Positions 18,338-26,890 of a stretch of 64,000 nt of DNA are shown one piece after another. Source of the DNA: Daejeonella lutea (GTDB lineage: Bacteria > Bacteroidota > Bacteroidia > Sphingobacteriales > Sphingobacteriaceae); contig NZ_FUYR01000001.1 of assembly GCF_900168015.1 (NCBI RefSeq), forward strand, positions 219,968 through 283,967, written 5' to 3'. Each line of letters begins with the position of its first letter. Within the stretch, counting starts at the first letter, position 1. Position numbers and translations under genes: made by a program. Under the pieces are notes generated by a model. The model worked only from the letters and a program-made list of their open reading frames with translations, ran no database searches and was not told the DNA's origin.

Positions 18338-18368
18338 AAAATAGGTTTAAACTGTTTAAACCTATTTT
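18338..18368. repeat. Perfect 14-bp inverted repeat upstream of the lat promoter
   Basis: Arms AAAATAGGTTTAAA (18338-18351) and TTTAAACCTATTTT (18355-18368) flank a 3-base CTG loop. It lies 30 bases upstream of the lat -33 box and 85 bases downstream of the ACC-deaminase-like stop. It could be an operator for lat or a terminator of the upstream gene. Confidence 0.7.
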
Positions 18369-18403
18369 TTAAGATAGAGACGAGAACCCTGCTAAATTTT
18401 AAC

Positions 18404-18439
18404 GGCAGAATCGAACCACTCAAGCACTCGATTTCTGCC
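18404..18439 (-). terminator. Hairpin downstream of the ACC-deaminase-like gene
   Basis: Arms GGCAGAATCGA (18404-18414) and TCGATTTCTGCC (18428-18439) pair with one bulged base around a 13-base loop, 15 bases after the stop codon on the reverse strand. No strong T run follows (GTTAAAATTT), so terminator function is uncertain. Confidence 0.45.
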
Positions 18440-18453
18440 TAAAATCTCTAATA

Positions 18454-19338
18454 CTATGCCATTCTTGAGGACATTCCCAGAATACCTGTCAGGCCTCCGG
18501 TATGGATTGCTAGAATTTTGGAACCGGCGGGGAATTTGTCTTTTCTCAAAAGGTCGTAGAGTGCCCAGAACATTTTACCTGTATAAATTGGTTCGATCAA
18601 AATCCCAGTCGAGCGGCAGAAGTATTTAACGAAAGAAATGAGTTCCGGAGTAGATTTTGCATATCCGCCAAAATGATACTCCGGATGAAATTCAAATGAA
18701 CGGTCTGTATACTTTTGAATTTCTTTTTCCAGGAAAGTGCCGCTCTTTAGGACGGGAATAACATGCACTTTTGCAGAAACAAAATTTTTCTGAACACCTT
18801 TTATTATTCCTGCGGCCGTAGTGCCGGTGCCTGCGGCACAAAACAGATGATCGTATTTTTCATTGAGCTCTGTCACCAGCTCCGAGCATCCTTTCACACC
18901 CAGTTCACCCGCACCACCTTCATCTATGAAAATAGCTTCAGGATCATTTGAAAAGTGCGTGTTAAATAAGTCGTGTTTATCTCTGTATGAAGATCGGTCT
19001 ATAAACAACAGGCTCATCCCAAAGAGCTTACAGATCATAAGTACATCATTCTGTACTTCTTCTCCCCGAACAATTCCGGTGCTTTTAAACCCGAATTTTG
19101 CTGCTGCACAGGCGGTTGCTATAAGGTGATTTGAAAAGGCACCACCGAAAGTTACGAGGTGCTTTTTCTTTTCTGAACTGGCATGAGCAAGGATATATTT
19201 GAGCTTCCTCCATTTATTCCCCGAAATAAATGGATGGATCATATCATCCCGCTTTATAAATACTTCTACTTTCTTCTCTTCGAAAAGAGGGTCATGTATC
19301 TGTTCTACCGGACTGTAGATGTCTAAGCCAGTCAACAC
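18454..19338 (-). CDS. ACC deaminase / D-cysteine desulfhydrase family protein
   Basis: A 294-residue fold-type II PLP enzyme. The PLP Lys is in ISGNKWRKLKY (residues 40-50), FGGAFSNHL follows, and the phosphate-binding glycine loop is AAGTGTTAAG. The family includes 1-aminocyclopropane-1-carboxylate deaminases and D-cysteine desulfhydrases; true ACC deaminase needs specific Tyr and Glu residues that I cannot confirm here, and the protein is shorter than the 338-residue classical enzymes. The substrate is therefore open; D-cysteine or another small amino acid is plausible. The start is a GTG at 19338, giving the expected N-terminus. It is preceded by the DUF6588 gene with an 11-base gap. Cytoplasmic. 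Confidence 0.8.
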   Translation of the reverse strand: MLTGLDIYSPVEQIHDPLFEEKKVEVFIKRDDMIHPFISGNKWRKLKYILAHASSEKKKHLVTFGGAFSNHLIATACAAAKFGFKSTGIVRGEEVQNDVLMICKLFGMSLLFIDRSSYRDKHDLFNTHFSNDPEAIFIDEGGAGELGVKGCSELVTELNEKYDHLFCAAGTGTTAAGIIKGVQKNFVSAKVHVIPVLKSGTFLEKEIQKYTDRSFEFHPEYHFGGYAKSTPELISFVKYFCRSTGILIEPIYTGKMFWALYDLLRKDKFPAGSKILAIHTGGLTGILGMSSRMA

Positions 19339-19349
19339 TTTAGGTTTTC

Positions 19350-20417
19350 TTACTTTCCAAGACCGAACCCAATACCGGCATTGAATGCATTATATTCAGC
19401 CATGCTATAAGATCCATAAATCCGGAAAAAAGCGAGATTTAACTGAAAGCCTAGATTTGTTCTGAAGCCACTGATATCAGTTTGTTTTATGTTTACCGGA
19501 TCGGTAAAGACAGTATATGTGGGCTGGCCTAAAAGAGTTGCTCCGGTCACGATCGGATAATTCCCTTTCAATCCTACGTCAGTCTTGGCAGTGTTGTATC
19601 CAAAGCTAAGAAACGGTGTAAACACTAATAATCTTTTAGAGATGATCACTTCGGAGTTTATTCCTGAGAATTGTGCCTCAATTCTTTGATTTGAGAAGTC
19701 ACCAGATGGTCCTGATGCACCGGATGGAGCAGGAACGTTTAGAGGAACACTATAGTTAAATTGTGTATATCCCAGGGCTACGGCAATATCGATCGGGGTT
19801 ATTTTATCCACAACACCTGAAATCAAAGGAAGGACTTCAACTTTCAATCCTCCGCCGAACATTCCTACCGCGCCAATATCATCTCCCAGATTAATTTTCG
19901 GCATTGCCCTGAGGGTAAACTCCAATCCCCTTGGTAATCCGATACTACCCTGTAATTGTGGTGCTGGAACCAGGCCTATGCCAGTGCCTTCAGGCATACT
20001 GAAACGTTCTAGCAGGCGGTTAGATGAGTCGTAAACTCCAAGCTCTACACCAGTATTGCTTGGCCCAGCAAATGTTGGGGTGACTACCTGACTGGCGTTT
20101 GTCGGCCTTACGTTTCCGGATAAACCTATTTTGGTGACGTCGAATGACTCGTCCTTTTGCGGCACAACGGCTCCTGTTAATCCAAAACGAAGATCGAAAC
20201 GCAGCAAGTTTTTAGAGTGCGCGGAATTGTTCCAGCCCGTATTTAATCCGGTACCAAATCCTTTAAACAGTGGTTTTAGATAGGCTTGTGCTAATTTGGT
20301 AGCGTCGGCCGGACTTGATTTTATAAGGTCTGAAACATCGCTTTGTGCATTTGCCTGTATGAAGCCAAGCATTAGTAATAAAGCTAATGAAATTCGGAAG
20401 TAAAAGGTATTTTTCAT
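19350..20417 (-). CDS. DUF6588 outer-membrane-like protein
   Basis: A 355-residue exported protein. The signal peptide from the ATG at 20417 ends ...FIQANAQ; the mature part opens with SSPADATKLAQAYLKPLFKGFG, which fits DUF6588, and continues with alternating beta strands and a C-terminal strand ending FGLGK, typical of outer-membrane beta barrels. The FadL-like character (several Gly-rich extracellular loops) is an impression, not a proof. Function unknown; such proteins may be porins or small-molecule transporters. The longer frame to 20495 has no signal peptide at its start and is not preferred. It lies 11 bases upstream of the PLP-enzyme gene, probably in one transcript; any functional link is not evident. 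Confidence 0.78.
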   Translation of the reverse strand: MKNTFYFRISLALLLMLGFIQANAQSDVSDLIKSSPADATKLAQAYLKPLFKGFGTGLNTGWNNSAHSKNLLRFDLRFGLTGAVVPQKDESFDVTKIGLSGNVRPTNASQVVTPTFAGPSNTGVELGVYDSSNRLLERFSMPEGTGIGLVPAPQLQGSIGLPRGLEFTLRAMPKINLGDDIGAVGMFGGGLKVEVLPLISGVVDKITPIDIAVALGYTQFNYSVPLNVPAPSGASGPSGDFSNQRIEAQFSGINSEVIISKRLLVFTPFLSFGYNTAKTDVGLKGNYPIVTGATLLGQPTYTVFTDPVNIKQTDISGFRTNLGFQLNLAFFRIYGSYSMAEYNAFNAGIGFGLGK

Positions 20418-20615
20418 TTGTAAAAGGTTGTTTTTAAAAGGTTTACTAGCAACAATTGCCTGCTCACGCAAATCGGCAAGTATGCTTACCCGCATGATTT
20501 AATCAACACGTAAAGTTAAACGTTTTAAATTTATCTGATTATAGATATTTCCATCCAGCCATCCTAAAGTCTAATTATCAACTTCTATTATGCGCATATA
20601 GTCATCCTAAAGAAT

Positions 20616-20623
20616 TAATTTTG
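20616..20623 (+). promoter_or_regulatory. TAnnTTTG element abutting the pseudouridine synthase start
   Basis: TAATTTTG ends only 4 bases before the ATG at 20628. If it is a -7 element the transcript would be leaderless. No -33 TTTG is seen at normal spacing. Confidence 0.3.
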
Positions 20624-20627
20624 CCGA

Positions 20628-21653
20628 ATGACTTTGGAAAACGATGTTCAGGAAGTTGAAGAACAAGATTTGTATGAACATTTGCGGATTGTTGTGGACA
20701 AAGGGCAGGCATTGCTACGTCTGGACAAATTTCTTATCATTCGGACTGAGAATACCTCACGCAACCGGATTCAGAATGCAATAGATGCGGGCAATGTTTT
20801 GGTTAACGATAAGGTCGTAAAAGCAAGCTACAAGGTTAAGCCCCATGACGTAATATCACTTGTACTACCACATCCACCCAGGGATACGGAAGTTTACCCT
20901 GAGGATTTACCAATTGATATTGTTTATGAAGACGACGATGTAATTCTTGTAAATAAGGCACCTGGTATGGTGGTTCATCCGGGTTTCAATAATTATTCGG
21001 GGACCCTTGTAAATGCCCTCGTTCACCATGTGCAACAGCTGCCTCAGTTACCTGGGAATGATGGGAGACCTGGTCTCGTCCATCGTATCGATAAAGACAC
21101 ATCAGGCTTATTACTCGTCAGTAAGAATGAATGGGCGATCACTTTCCTCGCTAAGCAGTTTTTTGATCACAGTATCACACGGAAGTATCTGGCTTTGGTA
21201 TGGGGCGACCTTAAGGAAGACGGGACAGTCAAAGGATACATTGGGCGGAGCATGAAGGACAGGAAGATAATGGCTGTATACGATGACGAGGCAAACGGGA
21301 AATGGTCTGTGACACACTTCAAAGTCCTTGAGCGATTAAACTACGTGACGTTAATTGAATGCCAGCTGGAAACCGGGCGAACCCATCAAATCCGGGCTCA
21401 TATGAAACATATAGGTCATCCGTTATTTAACGATAGTACATATGGCGGGGACAGGATTATTAAAGGGACTGTCTTCAATAAATATCGTCAGTTTGTAGAT
21501 AATTGTTTCCAAATAATGCCACGACAAGCCCTGCATGCTAAATCGTTAGGTTTTATACACCCATCAACCCGGAAGTTTATTCATTTCGAGACTGACCTTC
21601 CTTCTGATTTCAGTTCCGTTCTGGAAAAATGGCGTAATTATATAAAAGAATAA
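20628..21653 (+). CDS. RluA/RluD family 23S rRNA pseudouridine synthase
   Basis: A 341-residue enzyme that converts uridines to pseudouridine in large-subunit rRNA. An S4 RNA-binding domain covers about residues 28-80 (LRLDKFLIIRT, NRIQNAIDAGNVLVN) and the catalytic domain about 95-320. The catalytic Asp155 is in GLVHRIDKDTSGLL; YLALVWG and ETGRTHQIRAHMKHIGHPL are also typical. The S4-plus-RluA layout and length fit RluD, but the exact target uridines cannot be read from sequence. The next gene, a class IV aminotransferase, starts on the base after its stop codon (TAAATG), so the two are coupled. A TAATTTTG element sits directly before its ATG. Confidence 0.93.
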   Translation: MTLENDVQEVEEQDLYEHLRIVVDKGQALLRLDKFLIIRTENTSRNRIQNAIDAGNVLVNDKVVKASYKVKPHDVISLVLPHPPRDTEVYPEDLPIDIVYEDDDVILVNKAPGMVVHPGFNNYSGTLVNALVHHVQQLPQLPGNDGRPGLVHRIDKDTSGLLLVSKNEWAITFLAKQFFDHSITRKYLALVWGDLKEDGTVKGYIGRSMKDRKIMAVYDDEANGKWSVTHFKVLERLNYVTLIECQLETGRTHQIRAHMKHIGHPLFNDSTYGGDRIIKGTVFNKYRQFVDNCFQIMPRQALHAKSLGFIHPSTRKFIHFETDLPSDFSSVLEKWRNYIKE

Positions 21654-22493
21654 ATGAGTAAGCAGTTCGTTAATTTCAACGGGGATATCGTTCCAGCAGA
21701 CCAACCAGTTCTCACCATAGCTAATCGCGGCTTCAAATACGGTGACGGTCTTTTTGAGTCAATGCGGTTTTTAAGGGGCGAGTTGAAATTTGCTGAACTT
21801 CACAGTGACCGGATTCGCAAAGGCCTGAAATTGTTGAAGATGGATTCATGGTCGACCATTGATACCTGGTTCATGCAGGAGAGGGTGGAAGAACTCGTTC
21901 GGAGAAACAAAACCGGCCCTGATGCTCGCATACGCCTTACCGCGTTCCGCGACGGCGAGGGCTTATATAGTCCATCAGCGAATAAAATGGCATATGTTCT
22001 GGAAGCATCAAAGGTTACCGAAAGCACTTACTTGCTGAATGATCGGGGGCTGATTATTGATGTTTTCGACGAGCTTACCAAACCGGTAAATATTCTTTCT
22101 AACCTTAAAACTTGTAATTCACTGACCTATGTAATGGCGGGCATTTATAAAACACAGAATTCGCTGGACGAAGTCATTGTTCTGAATGACAAGGGGTTTT
22201 TGTGTGAAGCGATGAGCTGCAATGCCTTTGTTGTTTACGACAGAAAACTCTATACTCCCGCATTGAGCGAAGGCTGTATTGCAGGTGTTATGCGTCAGGT
22301 CGTTATAAAGTTGGCAAAGGAAAATGGTATTGAATTAATTGAGGCGCAAATTAGCCCGGATATATTAAACGAAGCTGACGAAGTGTTTCTTACCAACGCT
22401 GCCCGTGGGATACAATGGGTTATGGGCTATAATAACAAAAGGTATTTTAACGAAATTTCTCGCTTTCTAAGCGAGAAACTTAATTCGTTATAA
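21654..22493 (+). CDS. Class IV aminotransferase (PabC/IlvE-like)
   Basis: A 279-residue fold-type IV PLP enzyme. Family members are branched-chain aminotransferase, D-amino-acid aminotransferase and aminodeoxychorismate lyase (PabC). Visible features are NRGFKYGDGLFESMRF at residues 24-39, the PLP Lys within LSNLKTCNSLTYVMA, EAMSCNAFVV and LTNAARGIQWV. The short length and the Asn-Leu-Lys-Thr motif fit a lyase-like or unassigned member. As the window also has pabB but no other pabC candidate, a role in 4-aminobenzoate formation is possible; the genes are 11 kb apart, so this is only a hint. Start immediately follows the pseudouridine synthase stop. Cytoplasmic. Confidence 0.82.
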   Translation: MSKQFVNFNGDIVPADQPVLTIANRGFKYGDGLFESMRFLRGELKFAELHSDRIRKGLKLLKMDSWSTIDTWFMQERVEELVRRNKTGPDARIRLTAFRDGEGLYSPSANKMAYVLEASKVTESTYLLNDRGLIIDVFDELTKPVNILSNLKTCNSLTYVMAGIYKTQNSLDEVIVLNDKGFLCEAMSCNAFVVYDRKLYTPALSEGCIAGVMRQVVIKLAKENGIELIEAQISPDILNEADEVFLTNAARGIQWVMGYNNKRYFNEISRFLSEKLNSL

Positions 22494-22497
22494 GTTA

Positions 22498-23406
22498 TCA
22501 CAACCTAACTCCACGAAGAAACTCATCAACCTTCATTCTTTTTTTGCCTTCCAGCTGAAGTTCCAGTACAGAAATAATTCCGTCAGTGCAGGAAAATTTT
22601 AGGTAGGTTTTATTGTCGGTCAATACCTTACCCGGTTCAAGATCAGCGTCACTTTTCTCTATATCTGCGCGAAAAACTTTCAGTGTTTTCTCCTGGAGAT
22701 AAGTAAACGCGGTAGGGTAAGGGCTTAAACCCCGAATAAAATTGAAAACAGTTTCTACGGGTTGATTCCATTTGATTAGACAATCTTCCTTAAAAATTTT
22801 CGGAGCAGTTTTTAAATCAAGTTCAGAAGGTTGAGGATATTCTTTATAGTTTCGTTCTTGAATGGCTGTAACCGTTTTCAATAGCAGATGTGCGCCTGTT
22901 TCCATTAGCTTATCATGAAGATCCCCGGCAGTATCCGTTTTATCGATGTTCACCGATTGGGAAAGCAACAGGTCGCCTGTATCAATTTCCTGCTTCAGAA
23001 AAAAAGTACTCACTCCGGTTTCCCGCTCACCATTGATAATTGCCCAGTTTATAGGAGCGGCTCCACGGTATTGTGGCAGTAGTGATGCATGCAGATTGAT
23101 AGTTCCCAGTGGTGGCATTGCCCAAACGATTTCAGGTAGCATCCTGAAGGCAACAATTACCTGCAGATCGGCATTGAGCGATCTGAGATGTTCGATGAAT
23201 AGTGGATCTTTTAGTTTTTGTGGCTGCAATACATTAAGACCTTGTTCTGTTGCATACTTTTTAACGGCCGATTCGTTCAGCTTCTGGCCCCGTCCAGCTG
23301 GTTTATCCGGGGCAGTTATCACACCCACAATATCACACCCATTCTCAACTAGTGCTCTTAAAGAAGCAACAGCAAAATCAGGGGTGCCCATAAAAACAAT
23401 TCTCAT
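22498..23406 (-). CDS. fmt: Methionyl-tRNA formyltransferase
   Basis: Fmt formylates the methionine on initiator tRNA using 10-formyl-THF, enabling bacterial translation initiation. The protein has 302 residues. The catalytic triad is Asn104, His106 (NLHASLLPQYRG) and Asp142 (EIDTGDL), offset by two from E. coli Asn106/His108/Asp144. The N-terminal MRIVFMGTPDFAV and the loop KPAGRGQKL are typical; the C-terminal OB-like domain covers about 205-302. It converges with the aminotransferase gene, whose stop is 4 bases away. A candidate promoter with TTG-n21-TAAGTTTG lies about 70-100 bases upstream. Confidence 0.97.
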   Translation of the reverse strand: MRIVFMGTPDFAVASLRALVENGCDIVGVITAPDKPAGRGQKLNESAVKKYATEQGLNVLQPQKLKDPLFIEHLRSLNADLQVIVAFRMLPEIVWAMPPLGTINLHASLLPQYRGAAPINWAIINGERETGVSTFFLKQEIDTGDLLLSQSVNIDKTDTAGDLHDKLMETGAHLLLKTVTAIQERNYKEYPQPSELDLKTAPKIFKEDCLIKWNQPVETVFNFIRGLSPYPTAFTYLQEKTLKVFRADIEKSDADLEPGKVLTDNKTYLKFSCTDGIISVLELQLEGKKRMKVDEFLRGVRL

Positions 23407-23475
23407 ATCTGCAGTTAGTGTTAAGTTTCAGCTTACTCCAGTTCAACCGAAATCTAAGCGTAAGTATAATAGGTG

Positions 23476-23507
23476 CAAACTTAAAACTTAAAGCCTATAA
23501 CCTGCAA
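23476..23507 (-). promoter_or_regulatory. Candidate promoter of fmt
   Basis: On the reverse strand TTG (23507-23505) is followed after 21 bases by TAAGTTTG (23483-23476), fitting the Bacteroidota consensus. The predicted leader to the fmt ATG is about 60 bases. Confidence 0.5.
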
Positions 23508-23509
23508 TA

Positions 23510-24778
23510 TCATTGATAAAGGAGATATTTCTTTCGCATTATTTTGTACTGTGAAAGTGCAGGTTCCCAACTGTCTCTGATCTCCTGTTCTGATTTTCCT
23601 TTAATTATTTGGTTTTTAAGATCCGATGTTCCGGCGAGTTTGTCGAAGTTGCCCATCTGGTTACTTTGAGTAAAGTCAAAAAATTTCGCTTTATCCGGGT
23701 AGGCGTTATAAAGTTCTATCAACCAGCTCAGGTTGATTTTTCCCGTCTTTTTGAATTTGTCGGTGTTGTATTTTCTCAGGTCTAATCCATAGGATGCTTT
23801 ATCTTGATGAAGGGGTGTTTCACTCATACCTTTAATACTTTTAGGCGTAAAGTAAAAAGTATATTTCCCTTTAAGATCAGGATTACCTAAAACCGTAAAT
23901 GGAAAATAGGTCCCTCGTCCCTGACTAATGATTGTGCCTTCAAAAAGGCATAACGATGGGTAAAGCATGATCGCTTGCTGGGTATTCAGATTCGGGGATG
24001 GCTTCACAGGCAACTCATAATTCATTCCATGGGTGTAATTAGCAACCTTTATAATTTTTAACCTGCACTTTACCCCCTTGGCTAGCCAGCCTTCTCCATT
24101 TAGCATTTGTGCATATTCTGCTATGGTCAAACCATGAACAATTGGAATTGGGTTTACCCCAATGCCAGATTTTAATTTTGGATCGAGGATCGGGCCGTCT
24201 ACATAAAAGCCATTAGGATTAGGGCGGTCAAGTATCAGCAATTCCTTATTGTTTTCCGCGCAGGCTTCCATGACATACTGGAGCGTGTTAATATAAGTGT
24301 AGAAACGGACACCAACATCCTGTATGTCAAAAATCATTAAATCTACATTTGCGAGATCCTCTTTACTTGGTTTATTATGTTTGCCGTATAATGAAATGAC
24401 AGGAAGGCCAGTTTTTGCGTCAAAGCTATCGTCAACTTTTATGCCGGCGCTTGCATCGCCACGGAACCCATGTTCCGGTCCAAATATCTTGACGATATTA
24501 ACTCCACGTGCCTTCAAAATGTCGACACTTGCACTGGTTCCTATGACTGATGTCGGGTTAACCACCATTCCAATTCTTTTTCCCTGCAAGTAAGGTAAAT
24601 ATTGTTCTGTCTGATCCGCGCCCGTCTTAATCTTCCCTTTTATGCGATTAAGGTCGTTCACATTAACGCTGCGTGGATTAGGAACAATGCCGCTCGCTGA
24701 ATTTATCCGTTGAGCATTAACAGGCATTATATATGTTAAGATAACTAAAACTGTTATTAAGTTTATTTTCGATTTCAT
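23510..24778 (-). CDS. DUF1343 / NamZ-type exo-beta-N-acetylmuramidase
   Basis: A 422-residue exported protein of the DUF1343 family. Characterised members (Bacillus YbbC, Tannerella NamZ; GH171) remove N-acetylmuramic acid from the non-reducing ends of peptidoglycan fragments, so this is probably a cell-wall recycling or scavenging glycosidase. The signal peptide ends ...MPVNAQ. Conserved blocks include KRIGMVVNPTSVI, FGPEHGFRGDASAG with Glu and His, PVISLYGKHNKPS, MIFDIQDVGVRFYTY and LLILDRPNPNGFYVDGP. The enzymatic role is by homology to the family; the exact substrate here is untested. It stands upstream of fmt on the same strand and is divergent from the FtsX-type permease gene. Periplasmic location is inferred. 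Confidence 0.88.
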   Translation of the reverse strand: MKSKINLITVLVILTYIMPVNAQRINSASGIVPNPRSVNVNDLNRIKGKIKTGADQTEQYLPYLQGKRIGMVVNPTSVIGTSASVDILKARGVNIVKIFGPEHGFRGDASAGIKVDDSFDAKTGLPVISLYGKHNKPSKEDLANVDLMIFDIQDVGVRFYTYINTLQYVMEACAENNKELLILDRPNPNGFYVDGPILDPKLKSGIGVNPIPIVHGLTIAEYAQMLNGEGWLAKGVKCRLKIIKVANYTHGMNYELPVKPSPNLNTQQAIMLYPSLCLFEGTIISQGRGTYFPFTVLGNPDLKGKYTFYFTPKSIKGMSETPLHQDKASYGLDLRKYNTDKFKKTGKINLSWLIELYNAYPDKAKFFDFTQSNQMGNFDKLAGTSDLKNQIIKGKSEQEIRDSWEPALSQYKIMRKKYLLYQ

Positions 24779-24873
24779 ATTAATTTTATAGAATATTACC
24801 TGTAAGTACGTAATTCAGGAATCAATGAATTTAAAAAAATCGCATCTTTGGACACCATTTAAATCATTCCAGC

Positions 24874-26094
24874 TTGAATCTCCCGTTATTTATTGCCAAG
24901 CGAATTACGTTTAATTCAGAACGGACTTTTTCCAAACTCATTGTACGCATAGCAATCCTTGGGATTATGCTTGGACTTGCTGTGATGATACTTTCCGTTG
25001 CAATTGTTAAAGGATTCAAGTCAGAGATCAGGGAGAAAGTGCGGGGTTTCTCAGGGGATATTCAGATCTCAAAACTCGACCTGAATACGTCATTTGAGAA
25101 CTCTCCGTTTTCTGTTTCCAAGGATACACTCAATCAACTTGCTTCTATGCCCGGAGTGAGTTACCTGCAGGCTTTTGCAACTAAGCCTGGAATTATAAAT
25201 ACAAATAATGAAGTCGAAGGAGTCGTCCTAAAAGGTGTTGATCGCAGCTATCGGTGGGAGTATTTTAAGAATACCCTCGTTGCCGGAAACGTCATTGATT
25301 TTTCAGACAGTGTCAAAGCTAGAACCCAGATTCTAATATCTAAATATACGGCAGATCGTCTGAACCTTAAAGTTGGGGATGACTTTCTGATGTATTTTAT
25401 TGAGAATTCCCTGAGGAAGAGAAAATTTGTAATACAGGGAATTTATAATCTTGGGGTTGAGGAGGTTGACAAAACTTTTGTAATCGGGGATCTAAGTCTG
25501 ATCAGGAGTTTGAATAAGTGGAATAAATCGCAGGTTGGCGGGTATGAGCTTAGAGTGGATGACTTCAATCAGCTGGAGGAGACGACCAATCAAATTTATG
25601 ACAATATCAATATTGAACTACGATCATTCTCCGTTAAAGACTACTACCCAACGATTTTTGAGTGGCTTTCTCTTCTCGATGTAAATGCTCAGGTTATCTT
25701 AGTATTAATGATGGCCGTTGCAGTAATAAATATGATTTCAGCACTGTTGATAATGATTCTGGAGCGCACGAATATGATTGGCATACTCAAGGCTCTGGGC
25801 AGCACGAACTGGAATGTGAGAAAAATATTTTTATACAACGCAGCTTATCTGATCGGGTTTGGATTGCTTCTGGGCAATATCCTTGGTATAGGATTAGGAC
25901 TCATACAGGCTGAAACTCACTTTTTCAAACTTGATCAGGCATCGTATTATATGAGCTTCGTGCCTGTTCAGCTTGAAATTCAGGATATCCTATTACTAAA
26001 TGCCGGAACATTAATCATCAGCATATTAGTACTCCTCATTCCTTCTTTGCTCGTGACCAGGATTTCGCCGTTAAAGGCAATAAGTTTTAAATAG
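24874..26094 (+). CDS. FtsX/LolCE-type ABC transporter permease
   Basis: A 406-residue inner-membrane permease of the MacB/LolC/FtsX type. Transmembrane helices are at about 22-45, then near residues 270-300, 320-350 and 375-400, with a large periplasmic MacB-like domain at about 50-260. The N-terminus NLPLFIAKRITF and the TM1 region are typical of Bacteroidota LolCE-like permeases. The start is a TTG at 24874; a downstream ATG would remove the conserved amphipathic N-terminus. No ATP-binding partner is adjacent, which is common in this family; the cognate LolD-like ATPase would be elsewhere. A role in lipoprotein release or lipid/antibiotic export is inferred from the fold. It overlaps the convergent small gene by 8 bases. 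Confidence 0.88.
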   Translation: MNLPLFIAKRITFNSERTFSKLIVRIAILGIMLGLAVMILSVAIVKGFKSEIREKVRGFSGDIQISKLDLNTSFENSPFSVSKDTLNQLASMPGVSYLQAFATKPGIINTNNEVEGVVLKGVDRSYRWEYFKNTLVAGNVIDFSDSVKARTQILISKYTADRLNLKVGDDFLMYFIENSLRKRKFVIQGIYNLGVEEVDKTFVIGDLSLIRSLNKWNKSQVGGYELRVDDFNQLEETTNQIYDNINIELRSFSVKDYYPTIFEWLSLLDVNAQVILVLMMAVAVINMISALLIMILERTNMIGILKALGSTNWNVRKIFLYNAAYLIGFGLLLGNILGIGLGLIQAETHFFKLDQASYYMSFVPVQLEIQDILLLNAGTLIISILVLLIPSLLVTRISPLKAISFK

Positions 26095-26512
26095 CTTGTT
26101 TTTTGATCAGTATTTTTGCTTTGTTGGCATAAAGCCTATCAACTTCACTCAGGATTACAGAGTAATTTGTTTTATTTAAAGGAACAGTAATAGTATCAGC
26201 GGCAGATGCCTGATTCAACTCTAATTTAGTCACGATTTCTGATCCTTCTTTACTGACAAGTTTGATCTCAGCAATCGCTTTTCCAGCTGTTAAACACTGT
26301 ACGTTTTCCGGACAGCGATTATCATTGATGGTTACAAGACTCACTTCCAATTCTTTCTTTGCTTTAGGAAGGAAAACCTTTTCATCCAGTTTTAATTCGA
26401 ATGGAGTGTTGAAAGATGCCGTTTTATCTAATTCGCGACCCTTATAGCTTTGTGAGGTGAAACAGATTGTGGCTCCAACGGTCAAAAGAGATAGTTTTAA
26501 TATATTCTTCAT
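26087..26512 (-). CDS. Hypothetical exported protein with a Cys pair
   Basis: A 141-residue protein. From the ATG at 26512 (MKNILKLSLLTVGATICFTS) there is a signal-like hydrophobic segment, then a beta-rich domain with NDNRCPENVQCLTAGKA, whose two Cys are six residues apart and could form a disulfide in the periplasm. I recognise this NRCP...C..AG pattern from small Bacteroidota exported proteins, but not its function. It is the last gene of a reverse block below the sigma factor (26549 lipoprotein, 26887 barrel protein) and its 3' end overlaps the convergent permease gene by 8 bases. A TTG at 26518 could add two residues. Confidence 0.68.
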   Translation of the reverse strand: MKNILKLSLLTVGATICFTSQSYKGRELDKTASFNTPFELKLDEKVFLPKAKKELEVSLVTINDNRCPENVQCLTAGKAIAEIKLVSKEGSEIVTKLELNQASAADTITVPLNKTNYSVILSEVDRLYANKAKILIKKQAI

Positions 26513-26548
26513 TTTCAATTAAATATGTTTTTGATAGATAGGTTCGAT

Positions 26549-26890
26549 TTAGTTACTTTTCCAGATTAACTCGATGCTTCCGGTGAAATTTAATGCTTGA
26601 TAATCACTCGGTGTGAGCTCTAACTTCACGCCATCACAGTTATAGAGAAATGGGATGCTATTTACATTCGGCTCACAATTCGTAAAGATGTATACTGTTT
26701 GCTCCTTATACGTAGATCTTGAAATACTGTTGCAGTTAGGTGAAGCACTTAAACGATTGATCTCCTGTTTTAACCAGGGGAGCTCATTGATAGGATCACT
26801 TCCGCCACAAAGCTGGCTACCCAACTTTTCACAGCCACCTAAAAATGTTATAATTATAACGCCGATTATGGTTAGAATCGTGTGTTTCAT
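26549..26890 (-). CDS. Small hypothetical lipoprotein
   Basis: A 113-residue lipoprotein with signal MKHTILTIIGVIIITFLGGC (lipobox LGGC, Cys20). The mature part holds ELPWLKQEINRL, a motif seen in small Bacteroidota lipoproteins, then four more Cys residues and Tyr/Thr-rich strands (TYKEQTVYIFTNCEP). It overlaps the end of the upstream beta-barrel gene by 4 bases (start 26890, that stop 26887), so translation is probably coupled and both belong to the ECF-sigma operon. Function unknown; a calycin-like or immunoglobulin-like fold is only a guess. Confidence 0.68.
   Translation of the reverse strand: MKHTILTIIGVIIITFLGGCEKLGSQLCGGSDPINELPWLKQEINRLSASPNCNSISRSTYKEQTVYIFTNCEPNVNSIPFLYNCDGVKLELTPSDYQALNFTGSIELIWKSN

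Noticed and set aside
18404-18439. tRNA fragment or attachment site
   Set aside because: A GGTTCGATT stretch resembles a T-loop on the reverse strand, but the flanking bases do not form a T stem and no integrase is present; a simple hairpin explains it better.
18454-19338. Plant-growth type ACC deaminase
   Set aside because: The family resemblance is clear, but the protein is short and the residues that define true ACC deaminase could not be confirmed, so only the family name is given.
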